Positions 33,317 through 41,480 of a stretch of 64,000 bases of DNA are shown here, in pieces. Within the stretch, counting starts at the first letter, position 1. The number at the start of each line of letters is the position of its first letter. The notes under the pieces were generated by a model. The model ran no database searches. It was not told the origin of the DNA and was given only the letters and a program-made list of their open reading frames with translations. The translations under genes were made by a program, and so were the position numbers. The stretch is from Clostridia bacterium (GTDB taxonomy: Bacteria; Bacillota; Clostridia; Oscillospirales; Acutalibacteraceae), in contig JAFSEP010000050.1 in assembly GCA_017435665.1 (NCBI GenBank), forward strand, positions 1 to 64,000, read 5' to 3'.

Positions 33317-33569
33317 CGATACCGAAAAAATCCTTTGCCGCCTGTATTTCTTCTGTCAGGTCTCCCTTTTGCAGATACTCAATTCCTTCAGCAAAACCTG
33401 CCTTAAACTCTCCCGATACGCTGCACATACCGAAAGCTCCCGCAATAAGTAAGGCGCTGAGTATAAGCTGACACAGGGTCACTCTTACTATATAGTCACG
33501 GCTTTCCTTCCGCTTTTCATAGTATTCTTCCTCCGGCAGCGTTTCTCTGTACTGTTCATAATTATCCAT
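33303..33569 (-). CDS. Small single-pass membrane protein, partner of the M50 protease
   Basis: From ATG 33569 (AGGG eight bases upstream) it encodes 88 residues: an acidic start (MDNYEQYRETLPEEEYYEKRKESRDY), one hydrophobic segment at about residues 29-49, and a short outer part ending FFGIDAQI. I do not recognise the family. It is directly upstream of, and overlaps, the SpoIVFB-like protease gene. SpoIVFA, the inhibitor and anchor of SpoIVFB in Bacillus, has the same place, but is longer and carries a LytM domain that is missing here. A regulatory-partner role is only inferred. Confidence 0.65.
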   Translation of the reverse strand: MDNYEQYRETLPEEEYYEKRKESRDYIVRVTLCQLILSALLIAGAFGMCSVSGEFKAGFAEGIEYLQKGDLTEEIQAAKDFFGIDAQI

Positions 33570-33627
33570 ATCATTCACCCTGATGAATAAATATGATAAA
33601 AACTTAGCTTTTATGCACTTTTTGGTG

Positions 33628-33656
33628 TTGATATTTAAAAAGTTTTATGATAAAAT
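33628..33656 (+). promoter_or_regulatory. Promoter of the DUF5058 operon
   Basis: TTGATA (33628-33633), 17-bp spacer, TAAAAT (33651-33656), leading to the gene at 33714. Confidence 0.65.
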
Positions 33657-33713
33657 TTTTATTAAATCTTAACAGAATCTTCTCTGTTATTTATTTTTCG
33701 TGAGGTGAAAAAC

Positions 33714-34475
33714 ATGACAAACTTCAAAACAAGCGGTTTCATGTATGCTCTCGCTCTTATGGTTGTGGCTTTTGTTACAGTCCAGTCAGTTTTCTTCATA
33801 GTTAAATCCTGGAAGAGAGCTAAGGAGCTTGGTATGGAAACCGAAAAGCTCAAGCAGACAATCATTTCAAGTGCATTGTTCTCACTTGCTCCGGCAATTT
33901 CAATTCTTGCAACTGTTCTTGCCCTTGCTTCTGCGCTGGGTATCGTTTTACCCTGGATAAGACTTTCGGTTATCGGCAACCTTGCATACGAAACCGTTGC
34001 AGCTGAAAATGCTCTTGAGGTTCTCGGCTCGTCTCTTTCAAGTGAGGTAACAGACCCCACCGCATTTTCAACAATCGCATGGACAATGACAATCGGCTCC
34101 TGCTTCCCCCTTATTCTCCTCCCCTTCCTTTGCAAGAAAATTCACTCAGCTATGGGTAAGGCAACAAGCAAGAGCAAAAATGCAGGCGTTCTCGGTGACA
34201 TTCTCGGTGCAGCAGCGTTTATCGGTATCATCGCAGCTTTTATCGCAAGATGTATAGCAGGCGTACCCAGCGACGGTCCCTCAGCAGGTGTTATGACGGT
34301 AGCGACTCTCGTTTCAGCTATGGTATTCACCGTTGCTCTTGACCTTCTCTGCAAAAAGAAGGACCTCAAGAAGCTTGAACCCTTCGTATTACCTATTGCT
34401 ATGTTCGGTGCTATGGGTATAGCAGTTCTTCTGGTACAGCTTGTTCCCGGAATTGCTGAAATGACTTGGAGATAA
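33714..34475 (+). CDS. DUF5058 family membrane protein
   Basis: A 253-residue protein with about six membrane helices and conserved polar stretches (IISSALFSLAPAISILATVLALASALGIVLPWIRLSVIGNLAYETVAAENAL, GDILGAAAFIGIIAAFIAR). I recognise it as the DUF5058 family, known from Clostridia and related gut bacteria. ATG 33714 is chosen because GAGGTGA precedes it. A second membrane protein gene follows 13 bases later; the two form one unit ending at the terminator at 35165. Transport is likely, substrate unknown. Confidence 0.75.
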   Translation: MTNFKTSGFMYALALMVVAFVTVQSVFFIVKSWKRAKELGMETEKLKQTIISSALFSLAPAISILATVLALASALGIVLPWIRLSVIGNLAYETVAAENALEVLGSSLSSEVTDPTAFSTIAWTMTIGSCFPLILLPFLCKKIHSAMGKATSKSKNAGVLGDILGAAAFIGIIAAFIARCIAGVPSDGPSAGVMTVATLVSAMVFTVALDLLCKKKDLKKLEPFVLPIAMFGAMGIAVLLVQLVPGIAEMTWR

Positions 34476-34488
34476 GGAGGTTGTGACA

Positions 34489-35148
34489 ATGAAAACATTT
34501 ACAGATAAAATGCACACCTGGGGCAGAATCTGGACAGTTTCGGCTATTGCCGTTCTTTTCATGGTCCCCCTCGGAGTTACGCTTTACTATAATGCATGGC
34601 CTGAGTTCAGCACTCTCTGGAAGGCTCTCATTTCGGTTATACCCATCTATTGGGCAACAGCTATCATTGAGGTTATAACCTATACACCGCTTCTCGGTGC
34701 AGGCGGAACATATCTTTCTTTCGTTACAGGTAACATCACAAACCTCAAGCTTCCCTGTGCTCTCAGCGCACTTGACAGAGCAAAGGTTAAAGCAACAAGC
34801 GAGGAAGGCGAAATCATTTCAACAATAGCAATCGCATCTTCCTCAATTACCACAACACTTGTTATTGCTGTGGGTGTTCTCCTCTTTGCTCCCGTTCTTC
34901 CCACAATCACAGCTCCCGATTCAGTTATCAAGCCTGCTTTTGACTATGTTATACCTGCACTTTTCGGTGCATTGGGTGCATCATATTTCTCAAAGCATTG
35001 GAAGATTTCCATCCTTCCCATCCTTGCAGGTGTTATAGTTTACATCCTTGCTCCCTCGTTTGCAGTAGGTACTCTTCTCTTCGTTACAATCGTTGTAAGT
35101 ATTGCAGGTGCCCTCGGTATGTATAAGCTTGGCTGGATCAAGGAATAA
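34489..35148 (+). CDS. Small membrane protein, partner of DUF5058 protein
   Basis: A 219-residue protein with about six membrane helices. It contains the conserved-looking YTPLLGAGGTYLSFVTGNITNLKLPCALSALDRAKV and TIAIASSSITTTLVIAVGVLLFAP. AAGGAGG lies eight bases before ATG 34489. It always appears to pair with the preceding protein, from memory of similar clusters in other Clostridia, and together they may be a two-subunit carrier. I cannot assign a substrate. Confidence 0.65.
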   Translation: MKTFTDKMHTWGRIWTVSAIAVLFMVPLGVTLYYNAWPEFSTLWKALISVIPIYWATAIIEVITYTPLLGAGGTYLSFVTGNITNLKLPCALSALDRAKVKATSEEGEIISTIAIASSSITTTLVIAVGVLLFAPVLPTITAPDSVIKPAFDYVIPALFGALGASYFSKHWKISILPILAGVIVYILAPSFAVGTLLFVTIVVSIAGALGMYKLGWIKE

Positions 35149-35164
35149 TCGCAACTGACAGAAT

Positions 35165-35193
35165 AAGGGCGGACGGCTTGTCCGTCCTTTATT
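35165..35193 (+). terminator. Terminator of the DUF5058 pair
   Basis: AAGGGCGGAC (35165-35174), loop GGCTT, GTCCGTCCTT (35180-35189): 10 bp with one G-T pair, then TATTATAT. Confidence 0.75.
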
Positions 35194-35208
35194 ATATAGG
35201 TGATATCA

Positions 35209-35676
35209 ATGGAAAAGACAAATGTAATGCGGATACTTGAGCAGAAGAAAATCCCCCATAACTGCTACACATATGAAAGTGACGGAGCAATAAGCGGAAC
35301 GGAGGTTGCGTCTCTCCTCGGTCAGAACCCTGACCACGTTTTTAAAACTCTTGTCACCGTCAGCGCATCGAAGAAAAACTATGTTTTTGTTGTACCGGTT
35401 AACAAGGAGCTTAACCTGAAAAAAGCAGCCAAGGCGGTTGGTGAAAAGAAGATTGAGATGCTCAAATCAAAGGAGCTTCTTCCTCTGACGGGCTACGTTC
35501 ACGGAGGCTGCTCACCTATCGGAATGAAAAAGTTCTTTACAACAACCATACACGAAACTGCAAAGGATTTTGATACAATCATATTCAGCGCAGGAAAAAT
35601 AGGATATCAGGTTGAATTAAGCCTTGACAATCTCAGCAAGGTTATCAGGCTTCAGCTTGGGGATATATGTGAATAA
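35209..35676 (+). CDS. ybaK: Cys-tRNA(Pro)/aminoacyl-tRNA deacylase YbaK
   Basis: YbaK hydrolyses cysteine wrongly attached to tRNA-Pro by prolyl-tRNA synthetase. The 155-residue protein has the INS-domain pattern: KIPHNCYTYESDGAISGTEVASLLGQNPDHVFKTLVT, the conserved lysine in FKTL, FVVPVNKELNLKKAAKA, and GGCSPIGMKK. ATG 35209 is preceded by AGGTGAT. It is alone between a terminator upstream and one downstream. Confidence 0.92.
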   Translation: MEKTNVMRILEQKKIPHNCYTYESDGAISGTEVASLLGQNPDHVFKTLVTVSASKKNYVFVVPVNKELNLKKAAKAVGEKKIEMLKSKELLPLTGYVHGGCSPIGMKKFFTTTIHETAKDFDTIIFSAGKIGYQVELSLDNLSKVIRLQLGDICE

Positions 35677-35679
35677 AGG

Positions 35680-35714
35680 CAGGCAGACTCCCTTTTGTGT
35701 GGGGCGTCTGCCTG
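35680..35714. terminator. Bidirectional terminator between ybaK and the sipL-like gene
   Basis: CAGGCAGAC (35680-35688) pairs with GTCTGCCTG (35706-35714); inside, TCCC pairs with GGGG. A CCTTTATT tail follows on the minus strand. Confidence 0.7.
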
Positions 35715-35723
35715 ATTTGATGT

Positions 35724-37256
35724 TCAGCTCGGTATCATAAGTATTGTTTTTTCCGTTACCGTTTCTCCCGTCAGCTCATTTTCCTCTTTTATCCGATCAA
35801 CAGTTGTATTGTATTTCTCCGCAATATCCCAGAGCTGTTCACCTGCATTGCAGAAATATACGGTCAGTTCCCAATCGTTCTTCCTTTTCGGATGCTCTTC
35901 ATCAGGCTCCATATTGACACAGATTTTTTTGCTGACTGTCTCATATATGGGCATAAAGACATTCACGCTCATCTTTATTTCTGCCTTATCCGAGCCTACG
36001 GAGGTGCAGCTTATTTCACCCACGGAAAAAACCGGATGAGCACAAACGCCTTCACAGTTATCCTTTCCCTGACATTCAAAGGAAAAATCAACCGAGCGTT
36101 CGCAATACCCGTATTCTCCCTCTGTATCCGTATATATCAGTCCGATAATACCGTTACCCTTGCCTTCAATTTTACCGTTTTTATGGACGGTGCTTCCGTC
36201 TGTTTTCTTGCAGAAGCCGTCACATATTTCGCTGACGGTAAGAGGTGTCAGGTCAACGGTAGTTCTTATTTGCTTTGTCTCCTTATATGTAAACAAATGA
36301 CGCAGGAAATCAACGTTTCTGTATTCGCACTTCATTTCGTATCGGGTGGAATAGCAGTCTGTCACAACGGTTAAATCGGTGTTTCTGTATGCGCAGATAT
36401 CTGCCTCGGCTTTAACCGAAATTTCAAAAAGAGTGTTTTTTCCGTTTGAATCGGCGCAGGGTGTAACGCTTACACCGCAAACAGAAACATCAGCATCACA
36501 GATGCAATCCTTGTCAATATCCCCCACCTGAAAGACCTGACTTATGGGCATAGTATGCTTAAAACGGACTAGCTCTTTGTTTTCGCTGTCTGCACAGTAA
36601 AGGACAAAGACCTGCATTTCACCCTTGATAAGCAGTTTATTTTCAACTGCCTTGACCGTTTCCGTAACAGCACAAGCCTCTGCCCGTACCACAGAGGAAA
36701 CGGGAGGCTGACCTTCTCCGAGGGATACCGTCTCCCCCATTTCAAAAATCTTATTACAGAGGCTGACCTCCATATCAGCATTTACCTTTTCGCATCGGGT
36801 TTCGATTTCGCATCCCTCGGCGGCATGGGGCAAAGGCAGGCTTTTCAGCTCAGCGACGGTAAAAATCAGACCTACGTTTCCGCTTATACTTATTCTGCGC
36901 TGACTTACTGCCCTGCAATTCACATATTCAACCTTACCCCTTACGCTGCAGCTGCAATCGCCCTCCTTACCTCTTATTTCTACGTATTTCGAAAAAGGTA
37001 TGCTCTGCTCGTAGCATTCGGGCTTTCCGCTTTCTCCCACATACAGAACACGGATAACATTCTCCCCCTCGGCAGTCGCTCTGTCACCGTTTATCTGACA
37101 GGAATGTATATTCACCGTGACCAGACACTTGAGAATTTTCCTTATATCGCTGCAATAATCGGGAAGGCTGATTTCCGTCTCAAAGCTCTGCTCAGCACTT
37201 GTCTGTATCTGTTTTTCCGAAAAGGTGAAATTTTCTTTTTTTATGCTGTATTCCAT
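35724..37256 (-). CDS. SipL-like spore morphogenesis protein (DUF3794 and LysM)
   Basis: The 510 residues contain repeated DUF3794/SPOCS domains (for example ISLPDYCSDIRKILKCLVTVNIHSCQINGDRATAEGENVIRVLYVGESGK, and a second copy with TEITVVRAEACAVTETVKAVENKLLIKGEMQVFVLYC-like text) and a C-terminal LysM (FCNAGEQLWDIAEKYNTTVDRIKEENELTGETVTEKTILMIPS). SipL in Clostridioides difficile has this layout and holds SpoIVA and the coat on the forespore. No signal peptide is present, as expected for a mother-cell protein. AGGAGTGA precedes ATG 37256. Confidence 0.85.
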   Translation of the reverse strand: MEYSIKKENFTFSEKQIQTSAEQSFETEISLPDYCSDIRKILKCLVTVNIHSCQINGDRATAEGENVIRVLYVGESGKPECYEQSIPFSKYVEIRGKEGDCSCSVRGKVEYVNCRAVSQRRISISGNVGLIFTVAELKSLPLPHAAEGCEIETRCEKVNADMEVSLCNKIFEMGETVSLGEGQPPVSSVVRAEACAVTETVKAVENKLLIKGEMQVFVLYCADSENKELVRFKHTMPISQVFQVGDIDKDCICDADVSVCGVSVTPCADSNGKNTLFEISVKAEADICAYRNTDLTVVTDCYSTRYEMKCEYRNVDFLRHLFTYKETKQIRTTVDLTPLTVSEICDGFCKKTDGSTVHKNGKIEGKGNGIIGLIYTDTEGEYGYCERSVDFSFECQGKDNCEGVCAHPVFSVGEISCTSVGSDKAEIKMSVNVFMPIYETVSKKICVNMEPDEEHPKRKNDWELTVYFCNAGEQLWDIAEKYNTTVDRIKEENELTGETVTEKTILMIPS

Positions 37257-37323
37257 AATCTTCACTCCTTTGTGTATTCTTTATATGAATATGAGGAAGC
37301 AAGGAGAATTATTACACCACGAC

Positions 37324-37353
37324 AAAGCCGACGGAATTTCTTCCGTCGGCTTT
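37324..37353. terminator. 13-bp hairpin between the ABC transporter and sipL-like genes
   Basis: AAAGCCGACGGAA (37324-37336), loop TTTC, TTCCGTCGGCTTT (37341-37353), a perfect stem. It lies after the ABC permease gene in transcript direction. No U-run follows directly, so termination is likely but not certain. Confidence 0.55.
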
Positions 37354-37392
37354 CTCCGATTTTGTTTTTCTCTTTTTCTCTTTATCTTTAAG

Positions 37393-39993
37393 TTAATCTG
37401 CCACATTCATCTTTGCAAGCAGCTCATCGGTCATTGCAGAAGCAGGGACGAAGCGTGAAACCTGCTTTCCGTCAGCATAGAAGAATTCGGCAATATATCC
37501 GCCGTAAACCTTACCGCTGTACATCTGAGATTTGCTGTACACCTCGGCAATCACAGCAGAATCGGTTATGGGTGCGCTTGTGAATATATCGACCATATAT
37601 TCGCTGTATGCCTCATAGTCATAGGTGCTGAAATTAGGATTGATTGCCATAGTCTGAATTTTGTCATCGGGAGTATAGAATGGCTCCAACACAACCTCAG
37701 CTTTGTCAATATTTACGCTGACGGGCTGTTCCTCAGCCTTCATAAGCTCATCGTAAAGGCCGATTTTCTTGAGGTATTCAATGGTATCTGTCATGTCCTT
37801 GGTTATGACATAGGTATAGAAAAATTCGCCCGAATTGCCCTTTTTCACAATATTTCCTACAATCCTTTCGGGATCTTTTTCATAATCAGGATCTGCCTCA
37901 ACTGTGGGATAATACTCGACATCACTATACTCTTCATATTCGTAATCGTCATAGTATTCATCTTCCTCCTGATAATATTCGTCCATCCTTTTTTCGTAGT
38001 ATGCGTGGAAATTACCGTAGAAGGCATCACTTTTCTCCAGCTTCTCGTAATCCTCAAGGATTATACTGTATGGTACTATTTCTGAAGTTGCATTTAGAGG
38101 AACAAGCACTGCACCGATTTCATCCTCTGCAGAATGGAAATGCTTCTGCTCTACCGTCTGATTTTTTATATCGGTAAACATAGCATTGAAAAACTCATTT
38201 ACCCAAAGACTCTTTTCAGCCTTTTCAATCATTCCCACATAGGATAAATCCTTATCAGCAAGGACTGCTACGGTGCTTGCTTCGCCAAATCCGTAATAGT
38301 GGGAAACCGGGTCATTCATCATAATTGAAGCTACATTTTCGACATATTCAGAATAGCCGAAAAATCCGAAATAATAATGGTTGCTTCCTTCAACACTATT
38401 GACCGGACCGACATTTTTATTAATGAGCTTTATACTGTCATCAGAGGTAAGAGCATAATTCAGAAGCGCACTGCCCTTTTCGGTTTTATCGAAGCCGAGA
38501 AGCTTTTTATAGGTTTCAATGCTCATATAATCATAATTTCTGACTATGACCGAGCCGTCGTCCATAAGATATGAAATTGTAATTCCGCCACGGGCAGTAT
38601 TTTCATCGGGATACCATCTGTAACCGTCATTTATAAGGTTTGAATGAAGGTCAAGCACCCAATCAATATCCTTATCTGTTGTAAGTGTAACGTAATAGAA
38701 ATTATCTCTGTTATAACGGCGGCTGACGTTTACCGAGGTTTTTCCTAAATAAGACGGTGACACCGAACCGAAACTACTCAGTCGGGAATATTGGCATGGG
38801 TCTGCATCCTGAAGATAGGAGAAATCCGTAGCTATATCTACTGCCTTAACCTTTGATTTTTCAGGAACATCGTCACCGTAGCCCACAAGACATCCGCCGA
38901 CAAACACAACAGAAAGAACAGCAAGGGCAACAGTAGCTTTCACAGGCACCCTTCTGTCACAGATAAGCCAACTCACAAATACGAATATAAGTGCAATAAG
39001 AACCGATGTTGCTGCAGCTGCTATTCTGTACATGGGGAAGGCTGCCATAAGCGAAAGCCCCATACAGATACCAAGAAGCATAAAGAAGGTCTTATAAAGA
39101 TTCTTGCTTCTGAAAACAAATCCGCAGATTTCACTTGTTCTTTTTCTGAACATTCTGCCCGAAATGTATGTTATAACGATTATTGCAAATACTGCAAAAA
39201 TCACGCCTGACCAATCAGGAGTCGTGAAGCCGTTATAATAAACGTTGACCTTTGTTAAATCTCTTGTATAGAACTTGAGCTGTTCGGTATATGAGCCAAA
39301 TATATCAAGATACCACACATCCGAGGAAAAGAACTTTGATGCTGCATAAAGTCTTGTTCCGTATGCATTACCGTAAACGAGAACGCTCATTGCCTGATTT
39401 AATGTAACGTTGAACGCAGGCCAGAAAATGCCGAAGAAGAAGGTGAAAACAATTCCTTCAACGATATTTCCTGCATTGACAAATGCATAAACTGCAACCG
39501 TATAAGCCGCAAGGCAGGTCACGAGAGTGCTTATGAAATAAAATGCCCAGACAATAAAGCCTTCTGTCATAAGACCATTTTCAAGCCAATGGAAAAGAAG
39601 GTCGAGTGCATAGTAAGCGCCGATTGTTCCTAATATTCCCACGGCACCGCCCAGATACTTTGAATAGAATAGCTTGTTTCTTGAAATACCCAGGGAAAGA
39701 TAAACATTACAGTCCTTTTTCTTGCTGAGGAAACCGAAGGTTTTCAGAGCAAAAAGGCAGGACCAGAGTATCATTACCGCAAAATAGCCCTCGTGTATAT
39801 CAGCAACTTCATAAACGTAAGCTCCCGAAAACCATTTAACGGGCGGATCATTTAACAGAACGCCTTCGAAAAATTCAAAGAACACCTTAAAAACAGCCGG
39901 TATAAACACAATCAGGGATATGGGAATATTGCCCTTCACCGTATCCTTGAAAGTGAACCTAAATACATCAGGAGAAGATTTCTTTGAGGTCAT
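37393..39993 (-). CDS. ABC transporter permease with a large extracellular domain
   Basis: An 866-residue ABC-2-like permease: an N-terminal membrane block (about five or six helices to residue ~310), two more near 330-385, and an external C-terminal part of ~480 residues containing a very acidic stretch (DEYYQEEDEYYDDYEYEEYSDVEY). It resembles permeases tagged DUF6449 (name from memory). ATG 39993 is chosen for the GGAGG nine bases upstream; it overlaps the ATPase gene by 26 bases. It forms one operon with the YtrA-type GntR regulator and ATPase. Such sets respond to cell-wall antibiotics in Bacillus; the substrate here is unknown. Confidence 0.8.
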   Translation of the reverse strand: MTSKKSSPDVFRFTFKDTVKGNIPISLIVFIPAVFKVFFEFFEGVLLNDPPVKWFSGAYVYEVADIHEGYFAVMILWSCLFALKTFGFLSKKKDCNVYLSLGISRNKLFYSKYLGGAVGILGTIGAYYALDLLFHWLENGLMTEGFIVWAFYFISTLVTCLAAYTVAVYAFVNAGNIVEGIVFTFFFGIFWPAFNVTLNQAMSVLVYGNAYGTRLYAASKFFSSDVWYLDIFGSYTEQLKFYTRDLTKVNVYYNGFTTPDWSGVIFAVFAIIVITYISGRMFRKRTSEICGFVFRSKNLYKTFFMLLGICMGLSLMAAFPMYRIAAAATSVLIALIFVFVSWLICDRRVPVKATVALAVLSVVFVGGCLVGYGDDVPEKSKVKAVDIATDFSYLQDADPCQYSRLSSFGSVSPSYLGKTSVNVSRRYNRDNFYYVTLTTDKDIDWVLDLHSNLINDGYRWYPDENTARGGITISYLMDDGSVIVRNYDYMSIETYKKLLGFDKTEKGSALLNYALTSDDSIKLINKNVGPVNSVEGSNHYYFGFFGYSEYVENVASIMMNDPVSHYYGFGEASTVAVLADKDLSYVGMIEKAEKSLWVNEFFNAMFTDIKNQTVEQKHFHSAEDEIGAVLVPLNATSEIVPYSIILEDYEKLEKSDAFYGNFHAYYEKRMDEYYQEEDEYYDDYEYEEYSDVEYYPTVEADPDYEKDPERIVGNIVKKGNSGEFFYTYVITKDMTDTIEYLKKIGLYDELMKAEEQPVSVNIDKAEVVLEPFYTPDDKIQTMAINPNFSTYDYEAYSEYMVDIFTSAPITDSAVIAEVYSKSQMYSGKVYGGYIAEFFYADGKQVSRFVPASAMTDELLAKMNVAD

Positions 39994-40867
39994 AGCTCTT
40001 ATCCTCCATTTCTTCAAGGAATATTTCCTCTAACGTGAGAGGTATCTTTTCAAACAGAACAGGCTGGAGCAACTCAATACTCTTTATTGTTTCTTCAGCA
40101 TTTGAGTTAATCTTTGCTGTTATGATTTTGCCGTCTCTTTCAATATTTGTAAGTCCTGCAAGGGTAAGCTCGTCATCTGAGACATCCTCCTTGAAGGCAA
40201 GTCTTACCTTGAATCTCTGCTCACTTATCTCCTGAACGGAAACGTCAAGGCTTATCTTATTGCCGTTCATAAGAGCAAGATGGTCGCACATATCCGTCAG
40301 CTCTCTGAGATTGTGAGATGAAATAATGACCGATGCGTTTCTCTCAGCCATATATTCAAGCAGAATATCCTTTGTAAGATGTCTCTTTGCCGGATCAAGA
40401 CCGTCAAAGGATTCGTCAAGCAGAAGCAAGTCGGGCTTTGCGGAAAGTCCGAGAATAAGCTCAGCCTGTCTCTGCATACCCTTTGAAAAGCCGTTTACCT
40501 TTGCATTGACATTAAGCCCGAAGATTTCGGAAAGCTTGTTAAAGGTATTCATATCAAAATTAGGATAATAGCCTTCATAAAACTTTGCCATTTTCTTCAT
40601 TGTGGTAGCGGTTCTGAAATAGATATCATCGGGTACATAGAATATTTTCTGCTTCATTTTTTCGTTGTCCCATAAAGGCTCACCGCAGAAGTTGATTTCT
40701 CCGCTGTCCTTTGCATATACGCCTGCTATTATTTTCAGAAGCGTTGTCTTACCTGCGCCGTTATAGCCGATAAGACCGTGAATTGACATTTTCTCTACTT
40801 TAAGATTAACATCCTTCAGCACATTTTTCTTGCCGAAGGTTTTATTTACATTTTTCACTTCAAGCAT
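39968..40867 (-). CDS. ABC transporter ATP-binding protein (YtrB-like)
   Basis: The 299-residue ATPase has Walker A GYNGAGKTTLLK, Walker B LLLLDESFDGLDP and the switch region SSHNLRELTDMCDH. The signature is degenerate (NGFSKGMQRQAELILGL), as is usual in this antibiotic-export-like branch. A short C-terminal extension follows. The gene begins two bases after the GntR gene and overlaps the permease gene, so the three are translated together. Confidence 0.92.
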   Translation of the reverse strand: MLEVKNVNKTFGKKNVLKDVNLKVEKMSIHGLIGYNGAGKTTLLKIIAGVYAKDSGEINFCGEPLWDNEKMKQKIFYVPDDIYFRTATTMKKMAKFYEGYYPNFDMNTFNKLSEIFGLNVNAKVNGFSKGMQRQAELILGLSAKPDLLLLDESFDGLDPAKRHLTKDILLEYMAERNASVIISSHNLRELTDMCDHLALMNGNKISLDVSVQEISEQRFKVRLAFKEDVSDDELTLAGLTNIERDGKIITAKINSNAEETIKSIELLQPVLFEKIPLTLEEIFLEEMEDKSYDLKEIFS

Positions 40868-40869
40868 AA

Positions 40870-41238
40870 CTATTCCTCCTCTTTATAGATTTTTTCAATA
40901 AGCTCGGTAAGCTCTTGCTTTGTAACTCCCTTGAGCTTAATTGATTTTAGCTGCTCCTCTATTTCACCGAGGGCTTTTTTTGCCGAAACCGTGCTGTCAA
41001 GTGCATCAGGCGAAATAAAGCTTCCTTTACCCACCACGGAATAAATTATCCCCTCACTTTCCAGCTCCTGAAAGGCTCTTTTGACGGTGTTCACATTAAC
41101 GCCCGTCTGTGCGGCAACGCCTCTGATTGACGGCAACTGTTCATCGGCTGTGAGAATACCGAGTCTTACGTAATTCTGTATCTGATCTTTCAGCTGCTCA
41201 TAAATCGGTATTCTGCTTCGGGTATCGATGTTAAACAC
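40870..41238 (-). CDS. GntR-family regulator, YtrA subfamily
   Basis: The 122-residue protein has only the winged helix (SRIPIYEQLKDQIQNYVRLGILTADEQLPSIRGVAAQTGVNVNTVKRAFQELESEGIIYSVVGKGSFI) and a short helical tail for dimerisation, the YtrA arrangement with no ligand domain. It is first in the ABC operon. A perfect 9-7-9 inverted repeat lies at the transcription start upstream, so it most likely represses its own operon until the signal is met. Confidence 0.92.
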   Translation of the reverse strand: MFNIDTRSRIPIYEQLKDQIQNYVRLGILTADEQLPSIRGVAAQTGVNVNTVKRAFQELESEGIIYSVVGKGSFISPDALDSTVSAKKALGEIEEQLKSIKLKGVTKQELTELIEKIYKEEE

Positions 41239-41260
41239 TAAACCACCCCTTTCTTTTTTA

Positions 41261-41285
41261 AGTGTGATATGTGTGCTATCACACT
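41261..41285 (-). promoter_or_regulatory. GntR (YtrA-type) operator
   Basis: AGTGTGATA (41261-41269), 7 bases, TATCACACT (41277-41285): a perfect 9-bp inverted repeat that lies just downstream of the -10 and covers the likely start point. Confidence 0.75.
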
Positions 41286-41288
41286 TGC

Positions 41289-41317
41289 ATTATATATCCT
41301 CTGTTATAATTTGTCAA
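41289..41317 (-). promoter_or_regulatory. Perfect promoter of the GntR-ABC operon
   Basis: On the minus strand, TTGACA (41317-41312), 17-bp spacer, TATAAT (41294-41289), both hexamers exact. Confidence 0.85.
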
Positions 41318-41346
41318 TAGGTTTTTGGAAATTTGTGCAAAAGGAA

Positions 41347-41389
41347 GCCGATTGTCGGCAAGGAAGGAAACTTCCTTGGGACAATCGGC
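41347..41389. other. Long two-part stem-loop
   Basis: GCCGATTGTC (41347-41356) pairs with GACAATCGGC (41380-41389). Inside, AAGGAAG-GAAA-CTTCCTT (41360-41377) forms a 7-bp stem with a GNRA loop on the plus strand. It lies upstream of the GntR promoter and beyond a second hairpin. Confidence 0.6.
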
Positions 41390-41394
41390 AAAAC

Positions 41395-41427
41395 GCCCCA
41401 CGGTGAACGGAACGTTCACCGTGGGGC
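41395..41427. terminator. 15-bp hairpin, probable original fhs terminator
   Basis: GCCCCACGGTGAACG (41395-41409), loop GAA, CGTTCACCGTGGGGC (41413-41427), a perfect stem; GTTTTG follows on the minus strand. It begins 16 bases after the duplicated fhs 3' end and now also ends the inserted gene. Confidence 0.65.
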
Positions 41428-41444
41428 TGAAAACTGCAATTTTT

Positions 41445-41474
41445 AGAACAAGCCTGAAATTCTGCCGTCCTCGT
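41445..41474 (-). repeat. Direct repeat copy 1 of the fhs 3' end
   Basis: These 30 bases are identical to 42093-42122. On the minus strand they encode [10 protein letters not shown] in the fhs frame and run straight into a TAA stop (41445-41443), so this copy is an intact gene end. It is probably the original downstream half of the target site. Confidence 0.85.
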
Positions 41475-41480
41475 TTTTTG

